Of a stretch of DNA of 64,000 nt, positions 8,581-16,640 are shown one piece after another. The position numbers and the translations under genes are program-made. Source of the DNA: Candidatus Omnitrophota bacterium. GTDB lineage: Bacteria; Ratteibacteria; UBA8468; B48-G9; DTJG01. The notes under the pieces were generated by a model that saw only the letters and a list, made by a program, of their open reading frames with translations, was not told where the DNA came from and did not search any database. The number at the start of each line of letters is the position of its first letter. Position 1 is the first letter of the stretch. Location of the stretch: positions 124,001 through 188,000 of the forward strand of contig JAMWCD010000006.1 in the NCBI GenBank assembly GCA_023818965.1. The letters run 5' to 3'.

Positions 8581-9554
8581 CAGGTATTGGTTCTTATCTT
8601 CCAGAAAAGGTATTAACAAATGCTGACCTTGAAAAAATGGTTGACACATCCGATGAGTGGATTGTTACAAGAACCGGGATTAAAGAAAGAAGGATATGTC
8701 CTGAGGACCAGGCATCTTCTGATCTCGGCGCTGAAGCAGCGCGACGTGCAATCGTAGATGCAGGCATTGATCAATCTGATATTGATATGATTGTCTGTGC
8801 AACAATAACAGCAGATATGATTTTTCCGTCAACAGCATGTATTATTCAGCATAAGCTTGGACTTGATAATATTGCGTGTTTTGATATTTCTGCTGCGTGT
8901 TCTGGTTTTATTTATGGTCTGGAGATTGCAAGGAATTTTATTGATACTGGGAGGTATAAAAGAATTCTGGTTGTCGCTGCAGAATGCATGAGCAGGGTTA
9001 CTGATTATACTGATAGAACAACATGTGTTTTACTTGGAGATGGTGCAGTAGCCACCATTGTTTCAAAGACCGATAAAAATTCAGGTATCCTTGATACATA
9101 TCTCGGTGCATCAGGAAAATATGGAAACCTTCTGTATGTGCCAGCAGGAGGGTCAAGGATGCCGGCATCTTTTGAGACAGTTGAAAAAAGGCTTCACTAT
9201 ATGAAAATGGAAGGTTCTTCACTGTTCAGAATCGCAGTGACTGCAATGAGTGAATCAGTGAAAAAGATTCTTGAAAGGAATCAGGTTTCTTCTGAACAAA
9301 TCAAACTTATTATTCCTCATCAGGCAAATATTCGTATTATTCAATCAGTTGCAAAACTAACGGATTTTCCCATGGAAAAGGTCTTTGTAAATATTGAAAA
9401 ATATGGAAACATGTCGGCTGCATCTGTTGGTGTGGCTCTTGATGAGGCAGTAAAATCAGAGAGAATTCATAATGGTGACCTTATATGTATGGTATCTTTT
9501 GGTGCAGGTCTTACCTGGGCTGCAAACCTTATCAGGTGGGATAAAAATGGCTGA
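8565..9554 (+). CDS. fabH: 3-oxoacyl-ACP synthase III
   Basis: A 329-residue FabH that starts fatty acid chains by condensing a primer acyl-CoA with malonyl-ACP. The Cys-His-Asn triad is visible: Cys in DISAACSGFIYG, His in IPHQANIRII and Asn in IEKYGNMSAAS. The N-terminal segment SDEWIVTRTGIKERR is also typical. The ATG lies inside the plsX 3' end with AAGGA about 9 nt upstream. The stop overlaps fabD by 8 nt. Confidence 0.95.
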   Translation: MGATITGIGSYLPEKVLTNADLEKMVDTSDEWIVTRTGIKERRICPEDQASSDLGAEAARRAIVDAGIDQSDIDMIVCATITADMIFPSTACIIQHKLGLDNIACFDISAACSGFIYGLEIARNFIDTGRYKRILVVAAECMSRVTDYTDRTTCVLLGDGAVATIVSKTDKNSGILDTYLGASGKYGNLLYVPAGGSRMPASFETVEKRLHYMKMEGSSLFRIAVTAMSESVKKILERNQVSSEQIKLIIPHQANIRIIQSVAKLTDFPMEKVFVNIEKYGNMSAASVGVALDEAVKSERIHNGDLICMVSFGAGLTWAANLIRWDKNG

Positions 9555-10482
9555 AAAAAGAATTGGTGCTGTATTTCCCGGACAGGGTTCACAATATGTT
9601 GGAATGGGGAAAGATTTTTATCAAAATTATGAATATGTCAGGGAAATTTTTGATACTGGAAGTAAAATATGTGGTTTTGATATTGCAAAAATTTGTTTTG
9701 AAGGACCGATGGAAAAACTTACAGACACTGAAATCTGTCAGATTTGTGTATTTGCTGTTAGTTTTTCTGCATGGAAAGTTTTTCAGCAACACTATTGCTT
9801 TGTTCCTTGCTTTGTTGCAGGTCACAGCCTTGGTGAATACACTGCATTTACGGTTGCTGAGGCCTTTTCTCTAAAAGATGCTTTTTTTATTATTTATCAA
9901 CGAGCAAAATTTATGAAACAGGCAGCCATGAAAAATCCTGGAACAATGGTGGCTGTGCTTGGAAAGTCCGTTGACGAAGTCGAAAAGATGCTTGAGGAAT
10001 TTGATGATGTTTATATTTCAAATATTAACGGTCAGGCACAGATTGTTGTCGGCGGTTCAATTCAAGGTATGAATCAATTTGTAATCTGGTGCAGAGAAAA
10101 TGGAGTAAAAATTATTCCTCTTAATGTTTCAGGAGCTTTTCATACGCCATTGATGGAAGATGCAAGGTGTCTATTGGAAAATGAAATTGATAAGATTGAT
10201 ATTTCTGATTGTAAAATTCCTGTCTATACCAACTGGGATGGTAAGACTACATGCCATGCAGAACAAATCAAAAATGCCCTTAAGAAACAAATTGTGTGTT
10301 CTGTTCAATGGTTAAAGATAGTTGAGTCAATAAATAATTCTGTTGATATGATTATTGAGTTTGGTCCGAAAAAGGTTCTTTCGGGGCTGGTCAAAAAGAT
10401 TTTACCGGAGATGGTTGTAAGCAATGTTGAAGATATTGACTCCCTGAACAAAACAATAGAAGTCATGAAGTTATTAACTTAA
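9547..10482 (+). CDS. fabD: malonyl-CoA:ACP transacylase
   Basis: A 311-residue FabD that loads malonyl groups onto acyl carrier protein. Seen: FPGQGSQYVGMG at the N-terminus, the nucleophile elbow GHSLGEYTAF, and GAFHTPLM with the catalytic His. I chose ATG 9547 because it gives the family N-terminus; longer reading would lie inside fabH. It overlaps fabH by 8 nt and is followed by fabG after a 15-nt gap containing a strong GAGGAGG site. Confidence 0.94.
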   Translation: MAEKRIGAVFPGQGSQYVGMGKDFYQNYEYVREIFDTGSKICGFDIAKICFEGPMEKLTDTEICQICVFAVSFSAWKVFQQHYCFVPCFVAGHSLGEYTAFTVAEAFSLKDAFFIIYQRAKFMKQAAMKNPGTMVAVLGKSVDEVEKMLEEFDDVYISNINGQAQIVVGGSIQGMNQFVIWCRENGVKIIPLNVSGAFHTPLMEDARCLLENEIDKIDISDCKIPVYTNWDGKTTCHAEQIKNALKKQIVCSVQWLKIVESINNSVDMIIEFGPKKVLSGLVKKILPEMVVSNVEDIDSLNKTIEVMKLLT

Positions 10483-10497
10483 TATTGAGGAGGAAAA

Positions 10498-11232
10498 ATG
10501 AAAGAATTCAGCGGAAAAACAGTTATCATTACAGGGGCATCCGGAGGAATTGGTAGTGCCCTTGCACAGAAATTTGGTGATGCAGGGGCAAACCTTGTGT
10601 TGTGGGATGTGATAAAACCTGATTCAGTTGCTATGAATTTGCATGTTGAAGGAAAAATTGTCAGTGACCGGGTGGATATAACAAAAAGTGCTGAGATTGA
10701 ACAGGCACTTGAAAGGGTAAAAAATGAAACAGGCAGGGTTGATGTTCTCGTTAATAATGCTGGCATTACAAGGGATGCTTTAATTCTTCGTATGAAGGAA
10801 GAGGACTGGGACAGGGTGATTGAGGTGAATTTGAAAGGAGCATTTCTTTGTAGTAAAATTATTGTTCATACGATGTGTTCTCAAAAATTCGGGAAAATTG
10901 TAAATATAGCGTCAATCATAGGAGAAATTGGAAATATTGGACAGGTCAATTATGCTGCTTCAAAGGCAGGGATGATTGCGATGACAAAAACATTTGCGAA
11001 AGAATTTGCCCGGTACGGAATTACAGTTAATGCTGTTGCTCCAGGTTTTATTCAGACACCGATGACAGAAAAAATTCCTGAGAAGATAAAAAACATGATG
11101 ATTGAAAGGATACCACTGGGAAAATTTGGTACACCACAGGATGTTGCAGAACTTGTTTTCTTCCTCGCATCAGAAAGGGCATCCTATATTACAGGTCAGG
11201 TTTTCCGTGTAGATGGCGGGCTTGTTATGTAA
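10498..11232 (+). CDS. fabG: 3-oxoacyl-ACP reductase
   Basis: A 244-residue short-chain dehydrogenase that reduces 3-oxoacyl-ACP with NADPH. Seen: the Rossmann loop TGASGGIGSALA, VNNAGITRD, the catalytic Ser in IASIIGEIGNIGQ, the YAASKAG Tyr/Lys pair, and the C-terminal SERASYITGQVFRVDGG. Its place between fabD and acpP supports FabG rather than another short-chain dehydrogenase. A GAGGAGG ribosome site lies just upstream. Confidence 0.94.
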   Translation: MKEFSGKTVIITGASGGIGSALAQKFGDAGANLVLWDVIKPDSVAMNLHVEGKIVSDRVDITKSAEIEQALERVKNETGRVDVLVNNAGITRDALILRMKEEDWDRVIEVNLKGAFLCSKIIVHTMCSQKFGKIVNIASIIGEIGNIGQVNYAASKAGMIAMTKTFAKEFARYGITVNAVAPGFIQTPMTEKIPEKIKNMMIERIPLGKFGTPQDVAELVFFLASERASYITGQVFRVDGGLVM

Positions 11233-11260
11233 AGAATTTACCCAAATACAGGAGGATTGA

Positions 11261-11509
11261 ATGGAAAGAAGTGAGATTGAAAAAAAGGTAAAAGAGATAG
11301 TTATGGAAAAACTTCAGGTTGAAGAAAGTGCTGTTGTTGAGAATGCTTCTTTTGTGGATGACCTTGGTGCAGATTCTCTTGATACAGTGGAACTTGTAAT
11401 GGAATTTGAAGAAAAATTTGATGTAGAGATTCCTGATGAAGAAGCAGAAAAAATCAGGACAGTTGGAGACGCAATCAATTATCTCGAACAAAAGACAAAA
11501 AACAAATGA
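11261..11509 (+). CDS. acpP: acyl carrier protein
   Basis: An 82-residue acidic protein. The phosphopantetheine-accepting Ser lies in [15 protein letters not shown] near residue 41. The [18 protein letters not shown] segment is typical of helix III. It carries growing acyl chains for the enzymes encoded around it. An AGGAGG site sits about 5 nt before the ATG. The stop overlaps fabF as ATGA. Confidence 0.96.
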   Translation: MERSEIEKKVKEIVMEKLQVEESAVVENASFVDDLGADSLDTVELVMEFEEKFDVEIPDEEAEKIRTVGDAINYLEQKTKNK

Positions 11510-12759
11510 AAGAAAAACAAGAGGTTGTTATTACTGGAATGGGTCTTGTTACGCCCATTGGTAACGACCTTCCAACTTCGTGGAAAAATCTTATTGAGGG
11601 CAAAAGTGGTTGCGGTCCAATAACTGATTTTGATGCTTCATCCTTTCCTACCCGTATTGCTGCTGAGGTTAAAAACTTCAATCTTGATATTGATATTGTT
11701 GATAAAAAAACATTAAAAAGAATGGATCGTTTTGTTCAATTTGCCATCAGTGCTGCTTACGAGGCAATAAAGGATAGCAACATTTCACTGGATAACGAAG
11801 ATAGAGATAGAATAGGTGTAATTATTGGTGCTGGTATCGGAGGGTTACGGATTATTGAACAGCAACACTTTCAACTTGTAAAATCAGGTCCGTCTCGTGT
11901 TTCTCCGTTGTTGATACCAATGCTCATACCTGACATGGCTGCAGGCCAGGTCGCAATCATTTTTGGATTGAAAGGTCCAAATTTTGCCACAGTGAGTGCC
12001 TGTGCATCTGGTGCACATGCAATAGCCGTTGCCTGTGAACTTTTACGGACAGGAAAAATGGACGTTGTAATAGCAGGTGGGACCGAATCATGTATTACCC
12101 CGCTCGGACTTGCGGGCTTCTGCTCAATGAAGGCACTTTCAGAGCGAAATGACCAGCCCGAAAAAGCAAGTCGTCCTTTTGATGCCACCAGGGATGGCTT
12201 TGTCATGGGAGAGGGAAGCGGGATTATTGTTATGGAAACCATGGAACATGCGAAGGCAAGGAATGCAAGGATTTATGCAAAAATGCTTGGCTATGGAATG
12301 AGTTGTGATGCTTATCACATTACGGCTCCTGACCCTACTGGTTTTGGCCCTCATCTTTGTATGAAATATGCGATTGAAGATGCAGGCATAAAGCCCGAGC
12401 AGGTTTCTTACATCAATGCACATGGAACCTCAACCCCATTGAATGATAAAAGTGAAACAGCCGCAATAAAGAAGGTTTTTGGTGATTATGCCTATAAAAT
12501 TCCAGTGAGTTCCAATAAATCAATGATTGGACATCTTCTTGGAGCCGCGGGCGCTGTTGAGTTTATTAACACAATACTCAGTATGCACTATGGAATTATT
12601 CCACCGACGATAAACTATGAAGTGGCAGATCCTGAATGTGACCTTGATTATGTGCCAAATGTTGCAAGAAAGGCAGATATTGAAATTTCAATTTCCAACT
12701 CATTTGGTTTTGGCGGTCATAACATCTGTCTTTGCGTTCAAAAATACAGAGGGGAATAA
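11506..12759 (+). CDS. fabF: 3-oxoacyl-ACP synthase II
   Basis: A 417-residue elongating condensing enzyme. Seen: [15 protein letters not shown] at the N-terminus, the active Cys in [12 protein letters not shown], the first His in [14 protein letters not shown], the second His in [14 protein letters not shown], and the terminal [10 protein letters not shown]. It extends acyl-ACP with malonyl-ACP. It overlaps acpP by 4 nt, and its stop shares one base with the next gene (TAATG). Confidence 0.95.
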   Translation: MKEKQEVVITGMGLVTPIGNDLPTSWKNLIEGKSGCGPITDFDASSFPTRIAAEVKNFNLDIDIVDKKTLKRMDRFVQFAISAAYEAIKDSNISLDNEDRDRIGVIIGAGIGGLRIIEQQHFQLVKSGPSRVSPLLIPMLIPDMAAGQVAIIFGLKGPNFATVSACASGAHAIAVACELLRTGKMDVVIAGGTESCITPLGLAGFCSMKALSERNDQPEKASRPFDATRDGFVMGEGSGIIVMETMEHAKARNARIYAKMLGYGMSCDAYHITAPDPTGFGPHLCMKYAIEDAGIKPEQVSYINAHGTSTPLNDKSETAAIKKVFGDYAYKIPVSSNKSMIGHLLGAAGAVEFINTILSMHYGIIPPTINYEVADPECDLDYVPNVARKADIEISISNSFGFGGHNICLCVQKYRGE

Positions 12760-13919
12760 TGGACTATTTATTAACAGAAGAACAGGAAATGATTAGATCC
12801 CTTGCCAGGGAAATTGCAGAGGAAAAGATAAAACCCAAAAGGGCATATTATGACGAGACAGAAGAATTTCCATGGGATATTGTAAAAATATTGGCTCAAT
12901 CAGACCTTTTTGGTGTTTATATCGAAGAAAAATATGGTGGTATGGGGTATGGAATTTTTGAACTGTGCCTTGTTATTGAAGAACTGAGCAGAGTTTGCGG
13001 TGGAATATCACTTGCTCTTGCTGCTTCTGCTCTTGGTACTTTTCCAATTATACTATTTGGAAATGAGGAGCAAAAGAAAAAATATTTACCACCACTGGCA
13101 AAGGGTGAAAAACTTGCGGCGTTCGGTTTAACAGAACCAGAGGCAGGTAGTGACGCTGGTTCTATTAGAACAACGGCAAAAAAACAAGGTAATTATTATA
13201 TTCTCAATGGTACAAAGCAATGGATTACTAATGGCGGAGAGGCAGAAATTTACACTATTATTGCTATCACTGACCCCAGCAAAGGAGCAAGGGGAGCATC
13301 TGCATTTATTGTTGAGAAGGGGACCGAAGGTTTTACCTTCGGGAAAAAGGAAAAAAAGCTTGGAATTCGTGCTTCAGCAACAAGAGAACTGATTTTTACT
13401 GACTGCAAAGTACCTGCGGAAAATCTTCTTGGAAGAGAAGGTATGGGATTTATTGTTGCCATGAAAACATTTGATGCTACAAGACCAGGAGTTGCTGCAC
13501 AGGCGCTTGGTATTGCCCAGGGTGCATTTGAAGCAGCCCTTGAGTATGCACACAAAAGACACCAGTTTGGTCATCCAATATCATCGTTTCAGGCAGTCCA
13601 GCATATGCTTGCTGATATGGCGACGCAGATTGAAGCGGCACGTGCTCTCATATATGCGACCGCAAGAATGATAGATGCTGGTAAATCAACAGGTTCAAAA
13701 GAATCAGCAATGGCGAAACTTTTTGCATCTGACGTGGCTATGAAAGTGACTGTTGATGCTGTTCAAATTTTTGGTGGCTACGGTTATATGAGAGATTACC
13801 CTGTTGAGAAGATGATGAGGGATGCAAAGATTACACAAATTTATGAAGGTACAAATCAAATCCAGAGGAATGTCATCGCACTTGAGTTAATAAAAGAACT
13901 TTCACGAAGGAAAATGTGA
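12759..13919 (+). CDS. acyl-CoA dehydrogenase family protein
   Basis: A 386-residue FAD enzyme close to short-chain/butyryl-CoA dehydrogenases. Seen: FGLTEPEAGSDAG (flavin-binding segment), KQWITNGGEAE, the helix FGHPISSFQAVQHMLADMA, and the C-terminal IYEGTNQIQRN with the position of the catalytic Glu. These enzymes oxidise acyl-CoA to enoyl-CoA, passing electrons to electron-transfer flavoprotein. Its place directly after fabF (1-nt overlap) is unusual, because no enoyl reductase (FabI, FabK, FabV) or FabZ is in this cluster. It could serve beta-oxidation, branched-chain amino acid breakdown or, speculatively, enoyl reduction. Confidence 0.88.
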   Translation: MDYLLTEEQEMIRSLAREIAEEKIKPKRAYYDETEEFPWDIVKILAQSDLFGVYIEEKYGGMGYGIFELCLVIEELSRVCGGISLALAASALGTFPIILFGNEEQKKKYLPPLAKGEKLAAFGLTEPEAGSDAGSIRTTAKKQGNYYILNGTKQWITNGGEAEIYTIIAITDPSKGARGASAFIVEKGTEGFTFGKKEKKLGIRASATRELIFTDCKVPAENLLGREGMGFIVAMKTFDATRPGVAAQALGIAQGAFEAALEYAHKRHQFGHPISSFQAVQHMLADMATQIEAARALIYATARMIDAGKSTGSKESAMAKLFASDVAMKVTVDAVQIFGGYGYMRDYPVEKMMRDAKITQIYEGTNQIQRNVIALELIKELSRRKM

Positions 13920-13920
13920 T

Positions 13921-14835
13921 GTGAAATTTGTATTCCAGCAAGATATTCCTGAACGCATTGACAAATTTATCAGTAAAATTCTTCCCGGGTGTTCAAGGCA
14001 ATTTTGTAAAAAACTCATAGACAAAAAACTGGTAACAGTGAATCAGAAAATTGTTGAACCATCCTTTAAACTTCATAGCGGCGATATTATTGAACTGCCT
14101 GATGAGATTGAAAAACCTGTGTGCAAAATTTTGCCTGAAACAGGCGAACTTGACATTCTTTATGAGGATGAAAGTATTATTGTTATCAATAAAAGGGCAG
14201 GGATCCTTACGCATCCTCTGCCCGGCAAAACAAATGGAACACTTGTGAATTTAATACTTGGACATACAAAACTATCGTCAATTGGTTTACCATTCAGACC
14301 AGGAGTTGTACATCGACTTGACAGGGATACTTCAGGTTGCATTGTCTTTGCCAAGACAGATTCTGCTCATCTTGACCTTGTCAATCAGTTCAAAAACAGG
14401 ATGGTCAAAAAAAATTACAGGGCAGTTGTTGAAGGCAATATTTCATCTGATATACAGGATGTTTCAATCCCACTTTTTATTCAGAAACAGGATACTCCGA
14501 GGGTTTCTGTAAGATTTTTAAGGGGGAAAGAATCTATAACAAGAATTCGTGTAATTAAAAGAGCAAAGAATGCTACATACATTGAAGCAATACCTGTAAC
14601 TGGTAGAACACATCAGATCAGGGTGTCTCTTGCTTTTCTTGGCCATCCTGTTGTTGGTGATACAAAGTATGGCAGGTCAAGCATTTTGATAGCAAGGCAG
14701 GCGCTTCATGCTTATTCATTATCATTACTGCATCCTGAGACAAAAAAAATGATGAGTTTTAAAGCACCGCTGCCAGAGGATTTTTTGAATTTACTGAAAC
14801 AGATTGGAATTGAAAAGGAATATTTTTATGGCTGA
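13921..14835 (+). CDS. RluA-family pseudouridine synthase
   Basis: A 304-residue protein with an N-terminal S4 RNA-binding domain (FISKILPGCSRQFCKKLIDKK segment, residues 12-32, given here as an approximate region) followed by the RluA catalytic domain. The catalytic Asp is in VVHRLDRDTSGC. GRTHQIRVSLAFLGHP is the second conserved segment. It would isomerise uridine in 23S rRNA, RluD being the closest model, but specificity cannot be read. The start is GTG at 13921, one base after the previous stop. The 3' end overlaps the GT9 gene by 8 nt. Confidence 0.88.
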   Translation: MKFVFQQDIPERIDKFISKILPGCSRQFCKKLIDKKLVTVNQKIVEPSFKLHSGDIIELPDEIEKPVCKILPETGELDILYEDESIIVINKRAGILTHPLPGKTNGTLVNLILGHTKLSSIGLPFRPGVVHRLDRDTSGCIVFAKTDSAHLDLVNQFKNRMVKKNYRAVVEGNISSDIQDVSIPLFIQKQDTPRVSVRFLRGKESITRIRVIKRAKNATYIEAIPVTGRTHQIRVSLAFLGHPVVGDTKYGRSSILIARQALHAYSLSLLHPETKKMMSFKAPLPEDFLNLLKQIGIEKEYFYG

Positions 14836-15937
14836 AAATTTATTGAAGCAATCGTGCAGGTTTTTCTTTGCAGATGTTCCATGTTTTTATCATAAAAACT
14901 ATGGGAGTGTGTGTCAGTCATGTAATTATTACCAGGATGTTAAATTCAAAATTCTGATAATCAAACTTGGAGCACTGGGAGATGTCTTGAGAACAACTTC
15001 CATATGTGAACCACTGAAAACAAAATATCCTGACAGCAAAATATTCTGGATTACTGAGTCGCAACATATTCAGGTACTGGTCGGGAACAATTTTGTTGAC
15101 AGAATTATCGAGAAAAATGATGCACTGCCATATGTCTTGCATTTGAACTTTGATATTGTGATTAATCTTGATCTTGATGAAGATGCTTTGATTCTTGCCG
15201 GAATTGCCAGAACCAGAAAAAAAATGGGATTCTGGTATAATCATGACGGATTTATCGAATGTTCAAATAAATATGCACAGGAATATTTTCTTTTAAGCCA
15301 TGACGATAAATTAAAGAAGAAAAATAAAAAAACCTACCAGCATTTTATTTCAAAAATAGCCGATTTACCATCCTTTGGCAGGATCATTGTTCCTGTTTCT
15401 GAAACTGCAAGGGTCAAAGCTGAACAATTCAAACAAAAACATCGACTGGGAAATAAAAAAATCATCGGTGCAGTGGTTGGCACAGGAAAAAGGTGGATGA
15501 CCAAAAGGTGGTCAGAAGATCATTTTGTAAAATTATTCAAGATTTTACCTGATTTTGATTTTGTTGTTTTTGCTGGTCCTGAAGAAAAAGAGATTATTGA
15601 TAGAATTGTCAAAAATAGCACAACTTCTGTTATCAGTGCAGGCCATTCTAACCCCGTTGATATTTTTTTCGGGCTTCTCAATATTTGTGATGTTGTTGTA
15701 TGCTGTGATACTTTTGGTTTGCATGCGGCAATAGGATTGGGTAAGAAAGTTGTTGCCCTTTTTGGTCCAACATCTTCAAATGAAATTGAAATGTATGGAA
15801 CAGGAGAAAAAATTGTCAGTCCAGTTGATTGTGTTTGTTGTTATAGAAAAAATTGTTCAATAAATCCAAATTGTATGGAAATGATCAGTCCTGAAAAAGT
15901 TGCAGAAACAATCAGGAGATTATGCATTGAAAAGTAA
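14828..15937 (+). CDS. GT9 glycosyltransferase (heptosyltransferase-like) with Cys-rich N-terminus
   Basis: A 369-residue member of glycosyltransferase family 9. The N-terminal Rossmann domain starts at IKLGALGDVLRTT (about residue 44). The C-terminal nucleotide-sugar domain has VGTGKRWMTKRW and CDTFGLHAAIGLGKKVVALFGP. GT9 enzymes such as WaaC and WaaF add heptose to lipopolysaccharide core. Before the domain lies an extra 40-residue segment with five Cys (CFYHKN, CQSCNYY) that could bind metal. More Cys (CVCCYRKNCSINPNC) occur near the C-terminus. The start at 14828 overlaps the pseudouridine synthase by 8 nt. Confidence 0.85.
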   Translation: MAENLLKQSCRFFFADVPCFYHKNYGSVCQSCNYYQDVKFKILIIKLGALGDVLRTTSICEPLKTKYPDSKIFWITESQHIQVLVGNNFVDRIIEKNDALPYVLHLNFDIVINLDLDEDALILAGIARTRKKMGFWYNHDGFIECSNKYAQEYFLLSHDDKLKKKNKKTYQHFISKIADLPSFGRIIVPVSETARVKAEQFKQKHRLGNKKIIGAVVGTGKRWMTKRWSEDHFVKLFKILPDFDFVVFAGPEEKEIIDRIVKNSTTSVISAGHSNPVDIFFGLLNICDVVVCCDTFGLHAAIGLGKKVVALFGPTSSNEIEMYGTGEKIVSPVDCVCCYRKNCSINPNCMEMISPEKVAETIRRLCIEK

Positions 15938-16640
15938 AAAAATTTCTGTAATCCTTCCAACCTATAACGAAAAAGAAAACATTGTTCCACTTGTGAGAGA
16001 AATACTCAATCTGCCTCTCGATATTACTGTAATTATTGTGGATGATGATTCACCTGATTTTACAGGTTACTATGCTCAAAATTATTTTAAAGGAAATGAA
16101 AGGGTGAAAATTTTCATCAGGAAAGAAAAAAGGGGCAGGGGATATGCAGGAAGATTTGGATATGAAATTGCTCTGAAAGAACAATTTGATATAATTGGTG
16201 AAATGGATGCAGATTTTTCTCATTCCCCAACTTTTATTTCAGGACTTGTAAACTCACTTGAAGGTGCTGATGTTGCATCTGGCTCTCGTTTTCTTTCGGG
16301 TTCAAAAAGTTTGCGTCAAAATATAGTAAGGGAAATGATAACCTTATGTGCACGATTTTATGTAAATCTGCTACTGAGAATTAATCTTACTGATCCCACG
16401 TCAGGTTTCAGATTTTTCAACTCGTATGTACTGCGTTCAATTCTACCAGAATTAAGATCAACAGACCCATTTATTGTCACTGAAGTTTTTTATTATGTCA
16501 GAAAAAAAGGTTTCAGTATCAAAGAGTATCCCATTGTTTTTTACGAAAGAAAACACGGAAAATCAAAGTTGAAATTTTTTACACTTATTAAATACCTTTA
16601 CAGGGTTTTGCTTTTGCGGATGGGGCTTTTTTATGGATGA
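15927..16640 (+). CDS. GT2 glycosyltransferase, polyprenol-phosphate sugar synthase type
   Basis: A 237-residue GT2 enzyme similar to dolichol-phosphate mannose synthase. Seen: VILPTYNEKENIVPLV, the IVDDDSPD nucleotide-binding Asp group, GEMDADFSHSP (the DxD-like metal site), GSRFLSGS, and DPTSGFRFFN. There are no clear membrane helices after the catalytic domain, so it is the short soluble or peripheral form. The start is TTG at 15927, chosen because AGGAG lies 8 nt before it. It probably makes the lipid-linked sugar donor used by the membrane GT39 enzyme encoded next (8-nt overlap); this is inference from context. Confidence 0.88.
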   Translation: MKSKKISVILPTYNEKENIVPLVREILNLPLDITVIIVDDDSPDFTGYYAQNYFKGNERVKIFIRKEKRGRGYAGRFGYEIALKEQFDIIGEMDADFSHSPTFISGLVNSLEGADVASGSRFLSGSKSLRQNIVREMITLCARFYVNLLLRINLTDPTSGFRFFNSYVLRSILPELRSTDPFIVTEVFYYVRKKGFSIKEYPIVFYERKHGKSKLKFFTLIKYLYRVLLLRMGLFYG

